A stretch of DNA of 64,000 bases. Origin: CBDEFX01 sp965237635 (GTDB taxonomy: Bacteria > Chloroflexota > Dehalococcoidia > Lucifugimonadales > CAUZJF01). Under the pieces are notes generated by a model. That model made no database searches. It had not been told where the DNA came from and saw only the letters and a list, made by a program, of their open reading frames with translations. The position numbers and the translations under genes were made by a program. This document shows positions 25,112 to 34,508 of this stretch, one piece after another; within the stretch, counting starts at the first letter, position 1; each line of letters starts with the position of its first letter. The stretch covers positions 62,001-126,000 of the forward strand of contig CBDEFX010000001.1 of assembly GCA_965237635.1 (NCBI GenBank), in the 5' to 3' direction.

Positions 25112-26604
25112 CTACCTCGAGGCTCCAAGATATCGCTGCACATCTGCTTCATCCCCTCTGCCTCTTATCCCTGAGCAGTGGTAGCAGTCAGGGTCGGGGT
25201 TTTTGGTTGGAATGGTGACGACGCCTCTCTCACCATAGTATTTCAGGACGTTCTTTGGTTGCCGCGGTACGCCGGTAGTCGCCAGCATGAACTCCGTCAC
25301 TCCGAGAGAGGCGATTACGCCATTGATGGACACCACTGAAGGACCAGCTTCCCCCAAGTCATCAATGGGAACCCCGTAAATGGCCGCGTGGTCCTTTCTC
25401 TGTTCGTCGCTCATCAAATCGATTCGGGCCGCTTGAAGGTCGAGTTCGTCGTAACAGACCAGGCAACCGGTGTCGTCGCCTACTACACACACCCTACCTC
25501 CATACTTTGTACCCCCCTCGACGATATCTGACGCCAGGTCAAAGTAGGGCTTGGCATAGGCCAGACATAGTTGATTCCCTCGTAAAAACCCGGTTTGAGG
25601 AAGTTCTAGCGAGTTAGCACATCTGAGCGCTACCGTATGTTGGGGTAGTATACGGAACAGAGACTGTATATTGTACCCAGGCGTGGGCACGGTTGTTCTA
25701 ATTCGACCTGAACAGACTTTTTACGAGAGAATCATAGTTCATTTAGAATCAGACGTGACCCATCGTTGTCCATACACCCGAACACATAGTCAGCCTCCAT
25801 GATGGCATCAAAGGCAGGTTGACCTCGCAGGCATTCAGCAATGGTGACGACCTCTACCTCCGGATTGATTTCACCAGCAAGCCGTCTCCCGAGATCAACC
25901 TTTGGCATGCCAGGAACGAGATCGTCATGCCTTAGACCAACGTAACGATTGCGATTTGTCTCGTCGACCTCTTCGGAGTCGATCAAAACCAGCCTCCCCA
26001 TGCCGAGGAGGGCAAGCTGCTGAACGACGTGAGTCCCCAGGCCACCAACTCCAACAACCGCAACGCTGGCGGCCCTTAGAGAATCCTGCCCACTCTGACC
26101 GAAGAAGCGAACGTTGCGATCGTACCTCTCGCTATCCACGACAAGGGATGACAGCCTGGTGGGCTGGAACGCTCTGTCTCCCACGACGATGCCGTCCAGG
26201 TGCTGAGGTTTCTCGGGATCCATCATCCACGCAAGGGCATCGAAGTCGGTGTGCGTGACCACCACGGCGAAATAGGGTCTCTTCCTGAGACGCCACCGAA
26301 CATGAGGAACGAACTCCCGTAGCCCGCGCCGGTCCAATGGGGAGAATCTTACTGGCTGGGGACCTAAGTGGGAGTGGAATTCGACTATCGAAGCGCCAAG
26401 GTCGTGAGCTCGCTTGATGACACTGGCCCGGAATTCGTCATTAAGCTCTAGGTGGTACCAACTATTCTCAACTAAGCCGTCTGGAGGGACGGGATACCAT
26501 TCGACATGCTCGTAGACTTGGGTATCGTCGGTGTGAAACCCTGGCACGACAAACATGAACCCCGCAGACTCTGACTCCTCGTTGTTCTCAAGGAGATGTG
26601 CCAA
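25112..26604 (-). pseudogene. JAMM-E1 (JAB/ThiF) fusion gene, split by a MITE and cut by an IS
   Basis: The N-terminal part has a JAMM metalloprotease motif, HSHLGPQPVRFSPLD (H-x-H-x7-S-x2-D type). Then comes an E1/ThiF Rossmann domain: VGVGGLGTHVVQQLALLGMG, LIDSEEVDETNRNRY and CMDNDGSRLILNEL. The frame stops at 25732 inside a 161-bp MITE and resumes at 25566 with CLAYAKPYFDLASDIVEGG and VGDDTGCLVCYDELD, finishing at 25112. Excising the MITE and one ATAGTT copy rejoins NEL-CLAYAKPYF exactly. The 5' end runs into the IS256 remnant without a clear ATG (TTG at 26604 is internal), so the start is lost. Function: deconjugation plus activation of a ubiquitin-like or small C-terminal substrate. Confidence 0.85.
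25573..25733. mobile_element. 161-bp MITE inside the E1-like gene
   Basis: The ends are GATTCCCTCGTAAAAA and TTTTTACGAGAGAATC, inverted repeats matching at 15 of 16 positions. Direct repeats ATAGTT lie at 25567-25572 and 25734-25739. It has no coding capacity. No transposase with these ends is visible in the window. Confidence 0.88.
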
Positions 26605-26621
26605 GACCTCCTCGTAGACGA

Positions 26622-28509
26622 GGTATCCTCAAAAAGTGTGTAAACGGTCAGGCGGTGTACCCTCTCTCTGAACAAGACGGGCTCAAGGCCCAAGAGAGGA
26701 GATACACCGCCTATGGGAAAGAGAAGCACTAGGAGCAGGTCGGAGTCAAGGCCGGAGTGGGAGCAGTTGGAGGATTGGGTGCGAGGCCATGTCCAGCGGC
26801 TGATCCAGGAGTTGCTGGAGGAAGAGGTGACGGAGTTTCTAGGAAGGGCGAAGTCGGCCCGCAGGTCTGAGTCGGACAACGAGAGAGGCTATAGGAACGG
26901 ATACGGCAAACCCCGAAGGCTTACGCTGAGTTCGGGAACGGTACAGCTGAGGAGGCCACGAGTCCGCAACACCGAAGAGGAGTTCGAGAGCCGGCTGCTG
27001 CCGCTGTTCGTCAACAGGACCAGGAAGGTTGCTGAGCTGATCCCCCAGTTGTACCTACATGGCCTTTCCGAAGGTGACTTCGACCTGGCGGTGCGGGGAC
27101 TGCTGGGAGAAGAGGCACCGATATCGGCGAGCACGGTAGCCCGGTTGAAGGATAAGTGGAACGATGAGCTTGCCCAATGGCGCGCTAGGCCCCTGGATGA
27201 CCTGGAAGTGGTGTACATGTGGGTGGATGGAGTCTACGTCAAGGCCGGTCTTGAGCGGGAGAAGGCGGCGATCCTGGTGGTGATGGCGGCCCTGAGCGAC
27301 GGAAGGAAGGTGGTGGTGAGCGCGATTCCCGGATACAGGGAGTCCATAGAGAGCTGGTCCGATGTGCTCAGGGACATGAGGCGCCGCGGGCTGGAGTGCC
27401 CAAGACTGGTAATTGGAGACGGACATCTGGGCATCTGGGGAGCTCTGCGCAACGTCTATCCTCAGGCGGCCGAGCAACGCTGCTGGAACCACAAGATCCT
27501 AAACGTGCTCGCCAAGCTTCCAAAGCGACAACAGGACCAGGCCAAGCTCATGCTGCGTACTATCCCCTACGCGCCGACTCGGACAGAGGCTGAGCGGCTC
27601 AGGACGGTGTTCACCAGGTGGTGCGGCGACCATTCCTACGAGGCGGCCTCAGAGGCCTTGGAGCGGGACTGGGACCGCATGGTCACCTTCTATGACTTCC
27701 CAAAGGAGCACTGGGGGCACCTTCGCACGACGAACCCGGTAGAATCACCCTTCGCGGCCCTCAGGCTTCGGACCGATGCCGCCAAGCGCTACAAGAGGGT
27801 CGATCGGGCGATAGCGGTGATCTGGAAAATGTTGATGGTCGCCGAATACAGCTATCATGGCTTCATCACCGACCGGGACGGGGAGTTGCTCGAACTGGAG
27901 GCTGACCATCGCCGCCACGCCGAGATCGAGAATGCCATACGCGACCTCAAGCCCGGCGTCGGGCTGAACCATCTCCCCTCGGGCCGCTTCGCCGCCAACG
28001 GCGCCTGGCTGGCCGTCCAGACGATGGCCCACAACCTGGCCCGCTGGACGGCGCGGATCGGTCTGGGAGAGCGGATAGCCACCACCAAGACCCTCCGGCG
28101 GCGGTTCTTCTCCCTGGCCGGACGGCTCACCCGCTCGGCACGCCGGTTGACCCTGCATCTTCCGGATCGCTGGCCTTGGGCTGAGAAGTTCAGCCGTGCC
28201 TTGACCCGGCTGCGAGCCATTCCACTCCCGGCCTGACGGCACTGTCGGCGACCGACCCACCCACCGGACAACCGAAGATCCCCGCAGACTCGTGCCAGCC
28301 CGGTCCGAGAGAGTTCCCTGCTGCGTATTCTCTCGCCATCCCGCGCATCGCAGCTCCCGCAGACGGCCATAGGGGCCCCTGTGCGGCGATGAAGACCGTC
28401 CGCCGACCTCCCTACCCCAAATGGAACCCAGGCTATTTCCCCTGTAGCTCCCTCACCCCCCTTCCACTTTCCTCACGCCGTCCATCGGTGTCCTTCGGTG
28501 GATTCGGGG
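26622..28509 (+). mobile_element. Chimeric remnant: IS256-family 5' part joined to IS1380 3' part (copy D)
   Basis: The left portion (from about 26622) is an IS256-family element with its transposase start at 26713. At about 27843 it passes without interruption into the terminal 660 bp of the IS1380 element seen in copies A-C, ending at the IS1380 inverted repeat (28490-28508) with TTAG flanking. Both elements have lost their other end, so the composite should be immobile. It forms the right edge of the modification island and has removed the 5' end of the JAMM-E1 gene. Confidence 0.85.
26713..28236 (+). CDS. IS256/IS1380 chimeric transposase ORF
   Basis: This 507-residue open frame is made of two transposases. 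Residues 1 to about 378 are IS256/Mutator-type: Asp in VYMWVDGVYVKAG, Asp in VIGDGHLGIWGAL, and Glu in TNPVESPFAALRLR. Residues from about 379 onward are the C-terminus of the IS1380 transposase (YSYHGFITDRDGELLELEAD...). The join is at VIWKMLMVAE|YSYHG, where IS1380 reads AKYSYHG; GCC(G/A)AATAC is shared. IS256 proteins normally end about 20-30 residues after this point. The IS256 catalytic triad is intact, but transposition is doubtful without both ends. Confidence 0.88.
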   Translation: MGKRSTRSRSESRPEWEQLEDWVRGHVQRLIQELLEEEVTEFLGRAKSARRSESDNERGYRNGYGKPRRLTLSSGTVQLRRPRVRNTEEEFESRLLPLFVNRTRKVAELIPQLYLHGLSEGDFDLAVRGLLGEEAPISASTVARLKDKWNDELAQWRARPLDDLEVVYMWVDGVYVKAGLEREKAAILVVMAALSDGRKVVVSAIPGYRESIESWSDVLRDMRRRGLECPRLVIGDGHLGIWGALRNVYPQAAEQRCWNHKILNVLAKLPKRQQDQAKLMLRTIPYAPTRTEAERLRTVFTRWCGDHSYEAASEALERDWDRMVTFYDFPKEHWGHLRTTNPVESPFAALRLRTDAAKRYKRVDRAIAVIWKMLMVAEYSYHGFITDRDGELLELEADHRRHAEIENAIRDLKPGVGLNHLPSGRFAANGAWLAVQTMAHNLARWTARIGLGERIATTKTLRRRFFSLAGRLTRSARRLTLHLPDRWPWAEKFSRALTRLRAIPLPA

Positions 28510-28736
28510 TTAGCCATTGTGTCGAAGCCGATCTTGTGGTAGAGGCGAGGAGGTGCCAAGTCTGCTCAATGCAGCCTAGGAGTAGCTGGGCATAGACCCC
28601 AGGCAGGTGGCCTCGTGAATGAAGACGGCAAGGCTGTCCTGGCGCACGCGGGACACGTTGAGGCGCTGGCTACACGCTGAGCCTGGTTCGACGGTGGCCC
28701 GGCTGCCATGCGCATCTAGTGATAGCAACGCAATCA
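28510..28736. other. Gap between IS remnant and toxin-antitoxin pair
   Basis: I find no recognisable gene. Short ORFs on the minus strand have no family likeness. It may be debris from the region into which IS256/IS1380 inserted. Confidence 0.5.
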
Positions 28737-28745
28737 TGGTATAAT
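28737..28745 (+). promoter_or_regulatory. Extended -10 promoter of the toxin-antitoxin operon
   Basis: TGG-TATAAT (28737-28745) is an extended -10 element with a consensus hexamer, 29 bp before the antitoxin ATG. No good -35 is present, which is common with extended -10 promoters. RHH antitoxins often autoregulate by binding here. Confidence 0.55.
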
Positions 28746-28774
28746 GATGTGACACCGTAGATGGAGGCGCTTTC

Positions 28775-29020
28775 ATGGCCAGTATCACCGTGCGCAATCT
28801 CGAAGATGGACTGAAACACCGGCTGCGAATCCGGGCAGCGGAGAACGGCCGCTCCATGGAGGAGGAAGTCCGCGACATTCTAAGAACGGCGCTCAATCAT
28901 CAGCAACCAGAACAGGGGAACCTGGCGAGCGCCATTCGGGCCAGATTCGCGCCGCTAGGCGGGGTCGAACTGGAGATCCCTCCCCGTTCACTCATGCGCA
29001 AACCGCCCCGGTTCGACTGA
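28775..29020 (+). CDS. FitA/VapB-like ribbon-helix-helix antitoxin
   Basis: This 81-residue protein, MASITVRNLEDGLKHRLRIR followed by AAENGRSMEEEVRDILRTAL, is a FitA-type ribbon-helix-helix antitoxin: one beta strand and two helices that dimerise on operator DNA. The C-terminal ~30 residues (GGVELEIPPR...) would wrap the toxin. The gene ends 10 bp before the PIN toxin. A GGAGG site precedes the ATG. Confidence 0.88.
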   Translation: MASITVRNLEDGLKHRLRIRAAENGRSMEEEVRDILRTALNHQQPEQGNLASAIRARFAPLGGVELEIPPRSLMRKPPRFD

Positions 29021-29030
29021 GGCAACTACG

Positions 29031-29453
29031 ATGATTATCCTTGACACCAACGTCGTCTCCGAATTGATGCGCCCCGGTCCCGACGCCAGCGTTGTGGACT
29101 GGGTTGCCGGACAGGCGGCCCTTAACTTGTACCTCTCCACTGTCAGTGAGGCCGAACTGCGGTACGGCGTCGAGATACTGCCGATAGGAGCACGGCGAGA
29201 CAGACTGCTCGACGAGGTGGAAGGGATGCTCCGGGAGGACTTTGCTGGGCGCATCCTTCCTTTCGACAGCACCGCAGCCCAAGCCTACGCCGTGGTAGCC
29301 GCCGCCCGCCGTGCCGCAGGGCGTCCCATCAATCATGCCGACTGCCAGATAGCGGCCATAGCCCGCAGCCGTGGAGCGTCAGTGGCGACGAGAGACATGG
29401 ACGACTTCGAGGGGAGCGGGATAGACGTCATCAACCCTTGGGCGGATGAATGA
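29031..29453 (+). CDS. VapC/FitB-like PIN-domain toxin
   Basis: This 140-residue PIN ribonuclease has Asp5 in MIILDTNVVSELM, Glu in SEAELRYGVEIL, and Asp in NHADCQIAAIA followed by VATRDMDDFEG. These give the acidic Mg2+ site, so it looks active. Its TGA overlaps the ATG of the downstream R-M gene (ATGA at 29450-29453), an unusual coupling that may help keep the R-M gene in the genome, or vice versa. Confidence 0.9.
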   Translation: MIILDTNVVSELMRPGPDASVVDWVAGQAALNLYLSTVSEAELRYGVEILPIGARRDRLLDEVEGMLREDFAGRILPFDSTAAQAYAVVAAARRAAGRPINHADCQIAAIARSRGASVATRDMDDFEGSGIDVINPWADE

Positions 29454-32170
29454 GCACAACGAAGCTTGTTAGAGCCGTGGAGGAGTACCTCACTGACTTC
29501 CGTAAAATTCGCGCCTCCGGTGGAGGAACAGGAGAGCGTTCCTATTACCCTCCCCTGACCAATCTCCTGAACGCAGTTGGGAGCGCACTCAAGCCAAAGG
29601 TGTTCTGTATCAGTGAGTTGGCTCAGCAAGGTGCGGGACACCCAGACATCGGTTTGTATGCAGCGAAGCAGGTCCAGAAGGGCAAGCCGCGCCAGGGTCA
29701 AATTCCCGAGTGTGGGGTGCTGGAGGTCAAGTCTGCCGATGATGATGCCTGGCTGACGGTGGGAAGCGATCAGGTCAGCAGGTACTGGAGCAAGTACCGG
29801 CTCGTTCTGGTCACAAACACCCGTGACTTCGTGCTCCTTGGCGAGGATTCTGCCGGTAATCCGGCCAAGCTGGAGACCTTCCGATTGGCAGAGTCCGTGA
29901 CTGAATTCGAGTCCCGACTGCAGACTCCTCGTGCCTTCGCGAACAATGTCGGCGCGGCCTTGGGTGAGTACCTCTCCCGGGCACTTTCCCATAGGGCAAC
30001 GCTCGCTGAGCCCAAGGATCTGGCCCAGCTGCTCGCATCTTACGCGAGGGACGGTCTGTGGAGAGTGGACGCAGCTGGTGATGCGCCATCCCTCAGCGTC
30101 GTGCGGTCGGCATTGGAGGAGGCGCTGGGGGTCCGATTTGAGGGCCAGCGTGGCGCTGCCTTCTTCCGATCCACACTGGTGCAGACTCTTTTCTACGGTG
30201 TCTTCGCCGCTTGGGTGCTGTGGGCGCGCCAGACGCCACCACCCACGAGTCGATTCGATTGGCGTACCGCCGTCTGGCACCTGCGTGCGCCCGTACTGCG
30301 AGCGCTATTTCAGCAGCTATCCGACCCCGGGCGCTTACAGCCCCTGGGTTTGGTGGAAGTGCTGGACTGGACCTCGGCAGCCCTCGACCGAGTGGCCTTC
30401 TTCGACCGCTTCAGTGAAGGTGAGGCGGTACCCTACTTCTATGAGCCGTTCCTTGAGGCGTTCGACCCAGACCTCCGTAGGCAACTAGGTGTTTGGTACA
30501 CGCCCACCGAGGTAGTGCGGTACATGGTTGCTCGCGTTGACAAGGCACTCAAAGATGACTTGGGCATCGCCGACGGGCTGGCCGCCGACAACGTCTACGT
30601 GCTCGACCCCTGCTGCGGGACGGGCGCGTACCTGGCCGAAGTCCTGCGTCGAATCGCTTTGAACCTTGAAGGCCGTGGTCTAGGTGCGTTGACGGGTGCC
30701 CAGGTAAAGAAGGCCGCCATGGAGCGGGTGTTTGGTTTCGAGATTATGCCCGCCCCCTTTGTGGTAGCTCATTTGCAGGTCGGAATCACCATGCAGGCAT
30801 TGGATGCACCCCTGTCGGAGGATGGGACGGAGCGAGCGGGTGTCTTCCTTACGAACGCTCTGACAGGGTGGGAGCCGACGGTGCAGAAGCCGCTCCCATT
30901 CCCAGAGCTGGAGAAAGAGCGGGACCGCGCGGAGAGAGTGAAGCAGGAGACGCCGGTTCTCGTGATCCTCGGCAACCCCCCATACAACGGCTTCGCGGGC
31001 ATGGCGGTGGATGAGGAGCGCGAGCTTTCAGAAGCCTACCGCAAGACTAAACAGGTGCGGCGGCCCGAAGGACAGGGCCTCAACGACCTCTATGTCCAGT
31101 TCTTCCGCATGGCCGAACGTCGCATCGCCGAAAAGACCGGCCAAGGTGTCGTCTGCTTCATCTCAAACTACTCCTGGCTGGACGGTCTGTCCTTTACAGG
31201 AATGCGGGAGAGGTACCTGGAAGCATTCGACGTAATCAGGATCGATTCTCTTAACGGTGACAAGTACAGGACGGGCAAGACCACTCCAGACGGCACACCG
31301 GACCCGAGCATCTTCTCCACGCCAGGCGACCCAGTTGGTGTCCAGGTTGGCACCGCGATCACGACGCTGGTACGCAAGTCTGACCACGCGCCGACTGAGA
31401 CGGTCGGCTTCCGCAATCTGTGGGGCCAGGCTAAGCATGAGGAGCTTACGGCAACGGCGGAGGCAGGGCCAGACGCTCTCTATGATTCTATCGAGCCGCT
31501 CTTGGAGATGGGCCTGCCTTTCGCGGCTATGGTGGCTAGCGACGGTTGGCATGACTAGCCCTCTCTCCCGGACCTATTCCCAGTCCGTTTCCTGGGGTAA
31601 AGACTAGCCGTGATGGGTTCTTGGTCGATGTCGACTCCGACCGTCTAAAGGCACGGGTCGCTGACTACTTCAACGGTGACCTTGGCCACGAAGAGATCGC
31701 ACGGAGTCACCCATCCGTCATGGACTCCACGGCGCGATTCGACGGTGTTGCCGTGCGAGGTGCACTGCTCAAGCACGGTGGCCCAGACGAGGCGGGTTTT
31801 ATTCGCTACGCTTATCGGCCCTTCGACACTCGATGGCTGTATTGGGAGATGGATGGTGGATTGCTCGATCGTCCACGGCCCGATTACAAGCCGCATGTGT
31901 TCGATGGGAACCTGTGGCTGGTTCTACAAAACAAGGCGCGCCCACACCTATCGCCGCCATCCTTGATTTCGGACATCGGCGACCTAAATCAAATGAACAG
32001 CGGAGTGTACTGTATCCCAGCTCTCCTTCGTGAGGAAGGATTGGGAATCAATGAGGGAGAGCTAAAGAGTCGACCCAACCTCTCAATCGCAGCACAAACC
32101 TATCTCGATGCGCTGGGAAAGAGCGAGACGGATCTCTTCTATCATGTCCTGGCGGTTCTGCACAGACCAG
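29450..32170 (+). pseudogene. Single-chain restriction-modification enzyme (type IIG/ISP-like), decayed
   Basis: The N-terminal ~250 residues have a PD-(D/E)xK-like nuclease pattern (HPDIGLY ... CGVLEVKS). The adenine methyltransferase core has motif I DPCCGTG (residues 386-392) and motif IV GNPPYNGF (Asn509-Tyr512). The C-terminal type-ISP-like domain includes RYAYRPFDTRWLYWE. The gene is broken: codon 31556-31558 is TAG where the context GWHD|PSLPDLF suggests Trp. A one-base loss near 31591 then shifts the frame (expected FPGVKTSRDGF), and homology ends at ...VLAVLHRPA near 32170. Upstream nuclease and methyltransferase domains are intact but target recognition would be lost. Confidence 0.82.
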
Positions 32171-32179
32171 CACACTCGC

Positions 32180-32488
32180 CTCTACAAGGCGAGTTCTCGG
32201 GTGCGAGCTCCAGGGCGAGACTACCTGCTATTCCGCGGGCCTATCGATGCCATCATGGCATTCCTCGCTGGAGATGGGCCTTTCTGGGGGCACTCACCAA
32301 ACATCTGGTGGCCGGAGGATAGGGCCTGGTGTGTGGCAACCGATATTGACCTGTATGACACCTATGTTGGCGGGAGCGTAGAGTGCATCGAGGCGATCAT
32401 GAGCAACCCGGATCTGGAGGCGCTTCCTACGACCATTGATGCGCGTTTAGATCTTCACGGAGACACTATCAATGCCCGAGACCTGTGA
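32180..32488 (+). pseudogene. C-terminal fragment of an unrecognised protein
   Basis: Out of frame with the R-M gene, a C-terminal segment reads RDYLLFRGPIDAIMAFLAGD, then SPNIWWPEDRAWCVATDIDL and VGGSVECIEAIMSNPDLEAL. It has well-conserved protein character but no start, and it is joined directly to the R-M 3' end by a deletion. I do not recognise the family with certainty. Confidence 0.5.
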
Positions 32489-32498
32489 GAGAAAGGAC

Positions 32499-32603
32499 AT
32501 GATGGAGCTGGAGATTAGACCATACACGGAATCAGACGACGCGGTAGCAGCAGACCTATGGCGACCCTGCTCTGATGTTACCGTTATGAGGGAGACTTCG
32601 TGA
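32499..32603 (+). pseudogene. GNAT-like acetyltransferase N-terminal fragment
   Basis: A 34-residue ORF, MMELEIRPYTESDDAVAADL..., resembles the first strand and helix of GNAT acetyltransferases. The sequence then departs from the family and stops at TGA. It is probably a deletion remnant. Confidence 0.45.
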
Positions 32604-32789
32604 CGTTGGCTCTCACCAAAGGCCACCCCGTGGTGACGGGTGGACTGGCCGCTATCACAGGCACGGGTGTCGCATTGGGCTTCACGGAGCTTGGTAGCTC
32701 CACGAGCACCTGGCTTCTCATCCTTGCCACGGCAATCCCGCTAGCAGTGTCGTCCCCCTTCGTTGCAGGTTGGTTGTCGCCAGAGCTAA
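32600..32789 (+). pseudogene. Small membrane-protein ORF interrupted by IS1380
   Basis: From GTG 32600 (overlapping the previous stop) a frame encodes two hydrophobic stretches (about residues 11-30 and 37-60) and runs into the IS1380 left end. Before the insertion it would have continued into sequence antisense to hpf, so its native end is uncertain. No family is recognised. Confidence 0.4.
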
Positions 32790-34508
32790 ACCCGAATCCA
32801 CCGAAGGACACCGATGGACGGCGTGAGGAAAGTGGAAGGGGGGTGAGGGAGCTACAGGGGAAATAGCCTGGGTTCCATTTGGGGTAGGGAGGTCGGCGGA
32901 CGGTCTTCATCGCCGCACAGGGGCCCCTATGGCCGTCTGCGGGAGCTGCGATGCGCGGGATGGCGAGAGAATACGCAGCAGGGAACTCTCTCGGACCGGG
33001 CTGGCACGAGTCTGCGGGGATCTTCGGTTGTCCGGTGGGTGGGTCGGTCGCCGACGGTGCCGTCAGGCCGGGAGTGGAATGGCTCGCAGCCGGGCCAAGG
33101 CGCGGCTGAACTTCTCAGCCCAAGGCCAGCGATCCGGAAGATGCAGGGTCAACCGGCGTGCCGAGCGGGTGAGCCGTCCGGCCAGGGAGAAGAACCGCCG
33201 CCGGAGGGTCTTGGTGGTGGCTATCCGCTCTCCCAGACCGATCCGCGCCGTCCAGCGGGCCAGGTTGTGGGCCATCGTCTGGACGGCCAGCCAGGCGCCG
33301 TTGGCGGCGAAGCGGCCCGAGGGGAGATGGTTCAGCCCGACGCCGTACTTGAGGTCGCGTATGGCATTCTCGATCTCGGCGTGGCGGCGATGGTCAGCCT
33401 CCAGTTCGAGCAACTCCCCGTCCCGGTCGGTGATGAAGCCATGATAGCTGTATTTGGCGAAGAGGGCCAGTTGAGAACCGGGCGTCGGCTTCACCCGCCG
33501 GACGATGAGCCGTACCGGCGCGGCGTCCGCCTCGGCCTGGAAGGGGGTGAGGTGGTCTCGGCCACATCGGCGGCACCGTCCATCCAGTAAGGAATCGGCG
33601 TCCAGGCATCTTCGGGTATCACCTCGATGAGATTGTGCAGGCTTTTGTGCTGGCGGATGGTGATGGAGAAGCGGACATCCATCTTGCGGCAGACGGATAC
33701 CACGCCATGAGTGTAGAACCCGCTGTCGGCCCGTAGCGTGAGTCGTCCGTCGGCCCCGGCGTAGCGCACCCGTCCCACCGTCTCCCGCAAGAAGTGGGCG
33801 GCGCCGCGGGCGATGTTGGCCCGGCCCTCGCGCAGCCGGGACATCAGCACGTCTCCGGTGCCGGCGGCGATGGCCGGCAGCGGGTGGTAGCCCCGCTTGC
33901 CGGTATAGCCGTGGTGGCGGGCGCCCTCCTTGGCCAGTCCGTAGGTCTCGCAGATGGTGGAGTCCAGGTCAATGGTCAGGGGCCCGTCGCCGGGTCCCGC
34001 CCCGGCCTGCCAAGCCCGGGCCAGCAACTCGCGGCTCACCCGGTCGAGTTGACGGACGTGGCCCCACCGGAAGCTGCGCAGGAAGGTGCCCAGGGTGGAT
34101 GGCGCCTTGACCGTGCCGCCCAGGATGCAGGCCGTCCCCCCGGTGCGCAACACATCGGCGTCGTCAATGCAGTCGCCCCCAGCCAGCGCAGACGCCACCA
34201 GCGTCATCATCTTGTCGCTCGTGTTCGCCCGCCCCGGGGCATCGCCCAGGTCGAAACGCTGCCGGACGAGTTCGGGCAGGCCGAGGTGCCGCGCCAGGGT
34301 GGCCGGAAGGAGCAGCCCGGCATTGGCCACCAAGCGGCGGTCGTCGAAGGTGATTTGGATCCGGTCGGGGTGGTTGCGTGGCAGCATCTACTGGGTGCTC
34401 CTTTTCCGGGGTCGGTTTTTTGCTACAAAACCATTATCCCAGAAGCACAGGAGCACCTTCTTGCCGCCTCAGGACGCTAACCCGACGCCCTCCTTCGGTG
34501 GATTCGGG
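32790..34508 (-). mobile_element. IS1380-family element, copy B
   Basis: This 1719-bp copy has the same terminal inverted repeats as copies A and C, and direct repeats CTAA at 32786-32789 and 34509-34512. The right duplication contains the stop codon of hpf. The sequence is nearly identical to copy C over its whole length. Confidence 0.9.
33063..34387 (-). pseudogene. IS1380 transposase, copy B (1-nt frameshift)
   Basis: The start ATG 34387 and the first ~290 codons are intact, including the D-x-D region TIDLDSTICE and RADSGFYTHGV. At about 33549 one C present in copies A and C (GGGGGTGCAGG) is missing, so the frame changes and the C-terminal 143 residues are in a separate ORF. The second catalytic half is therefore not made unless frameshifting occurs. 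Confidence 0.85.
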
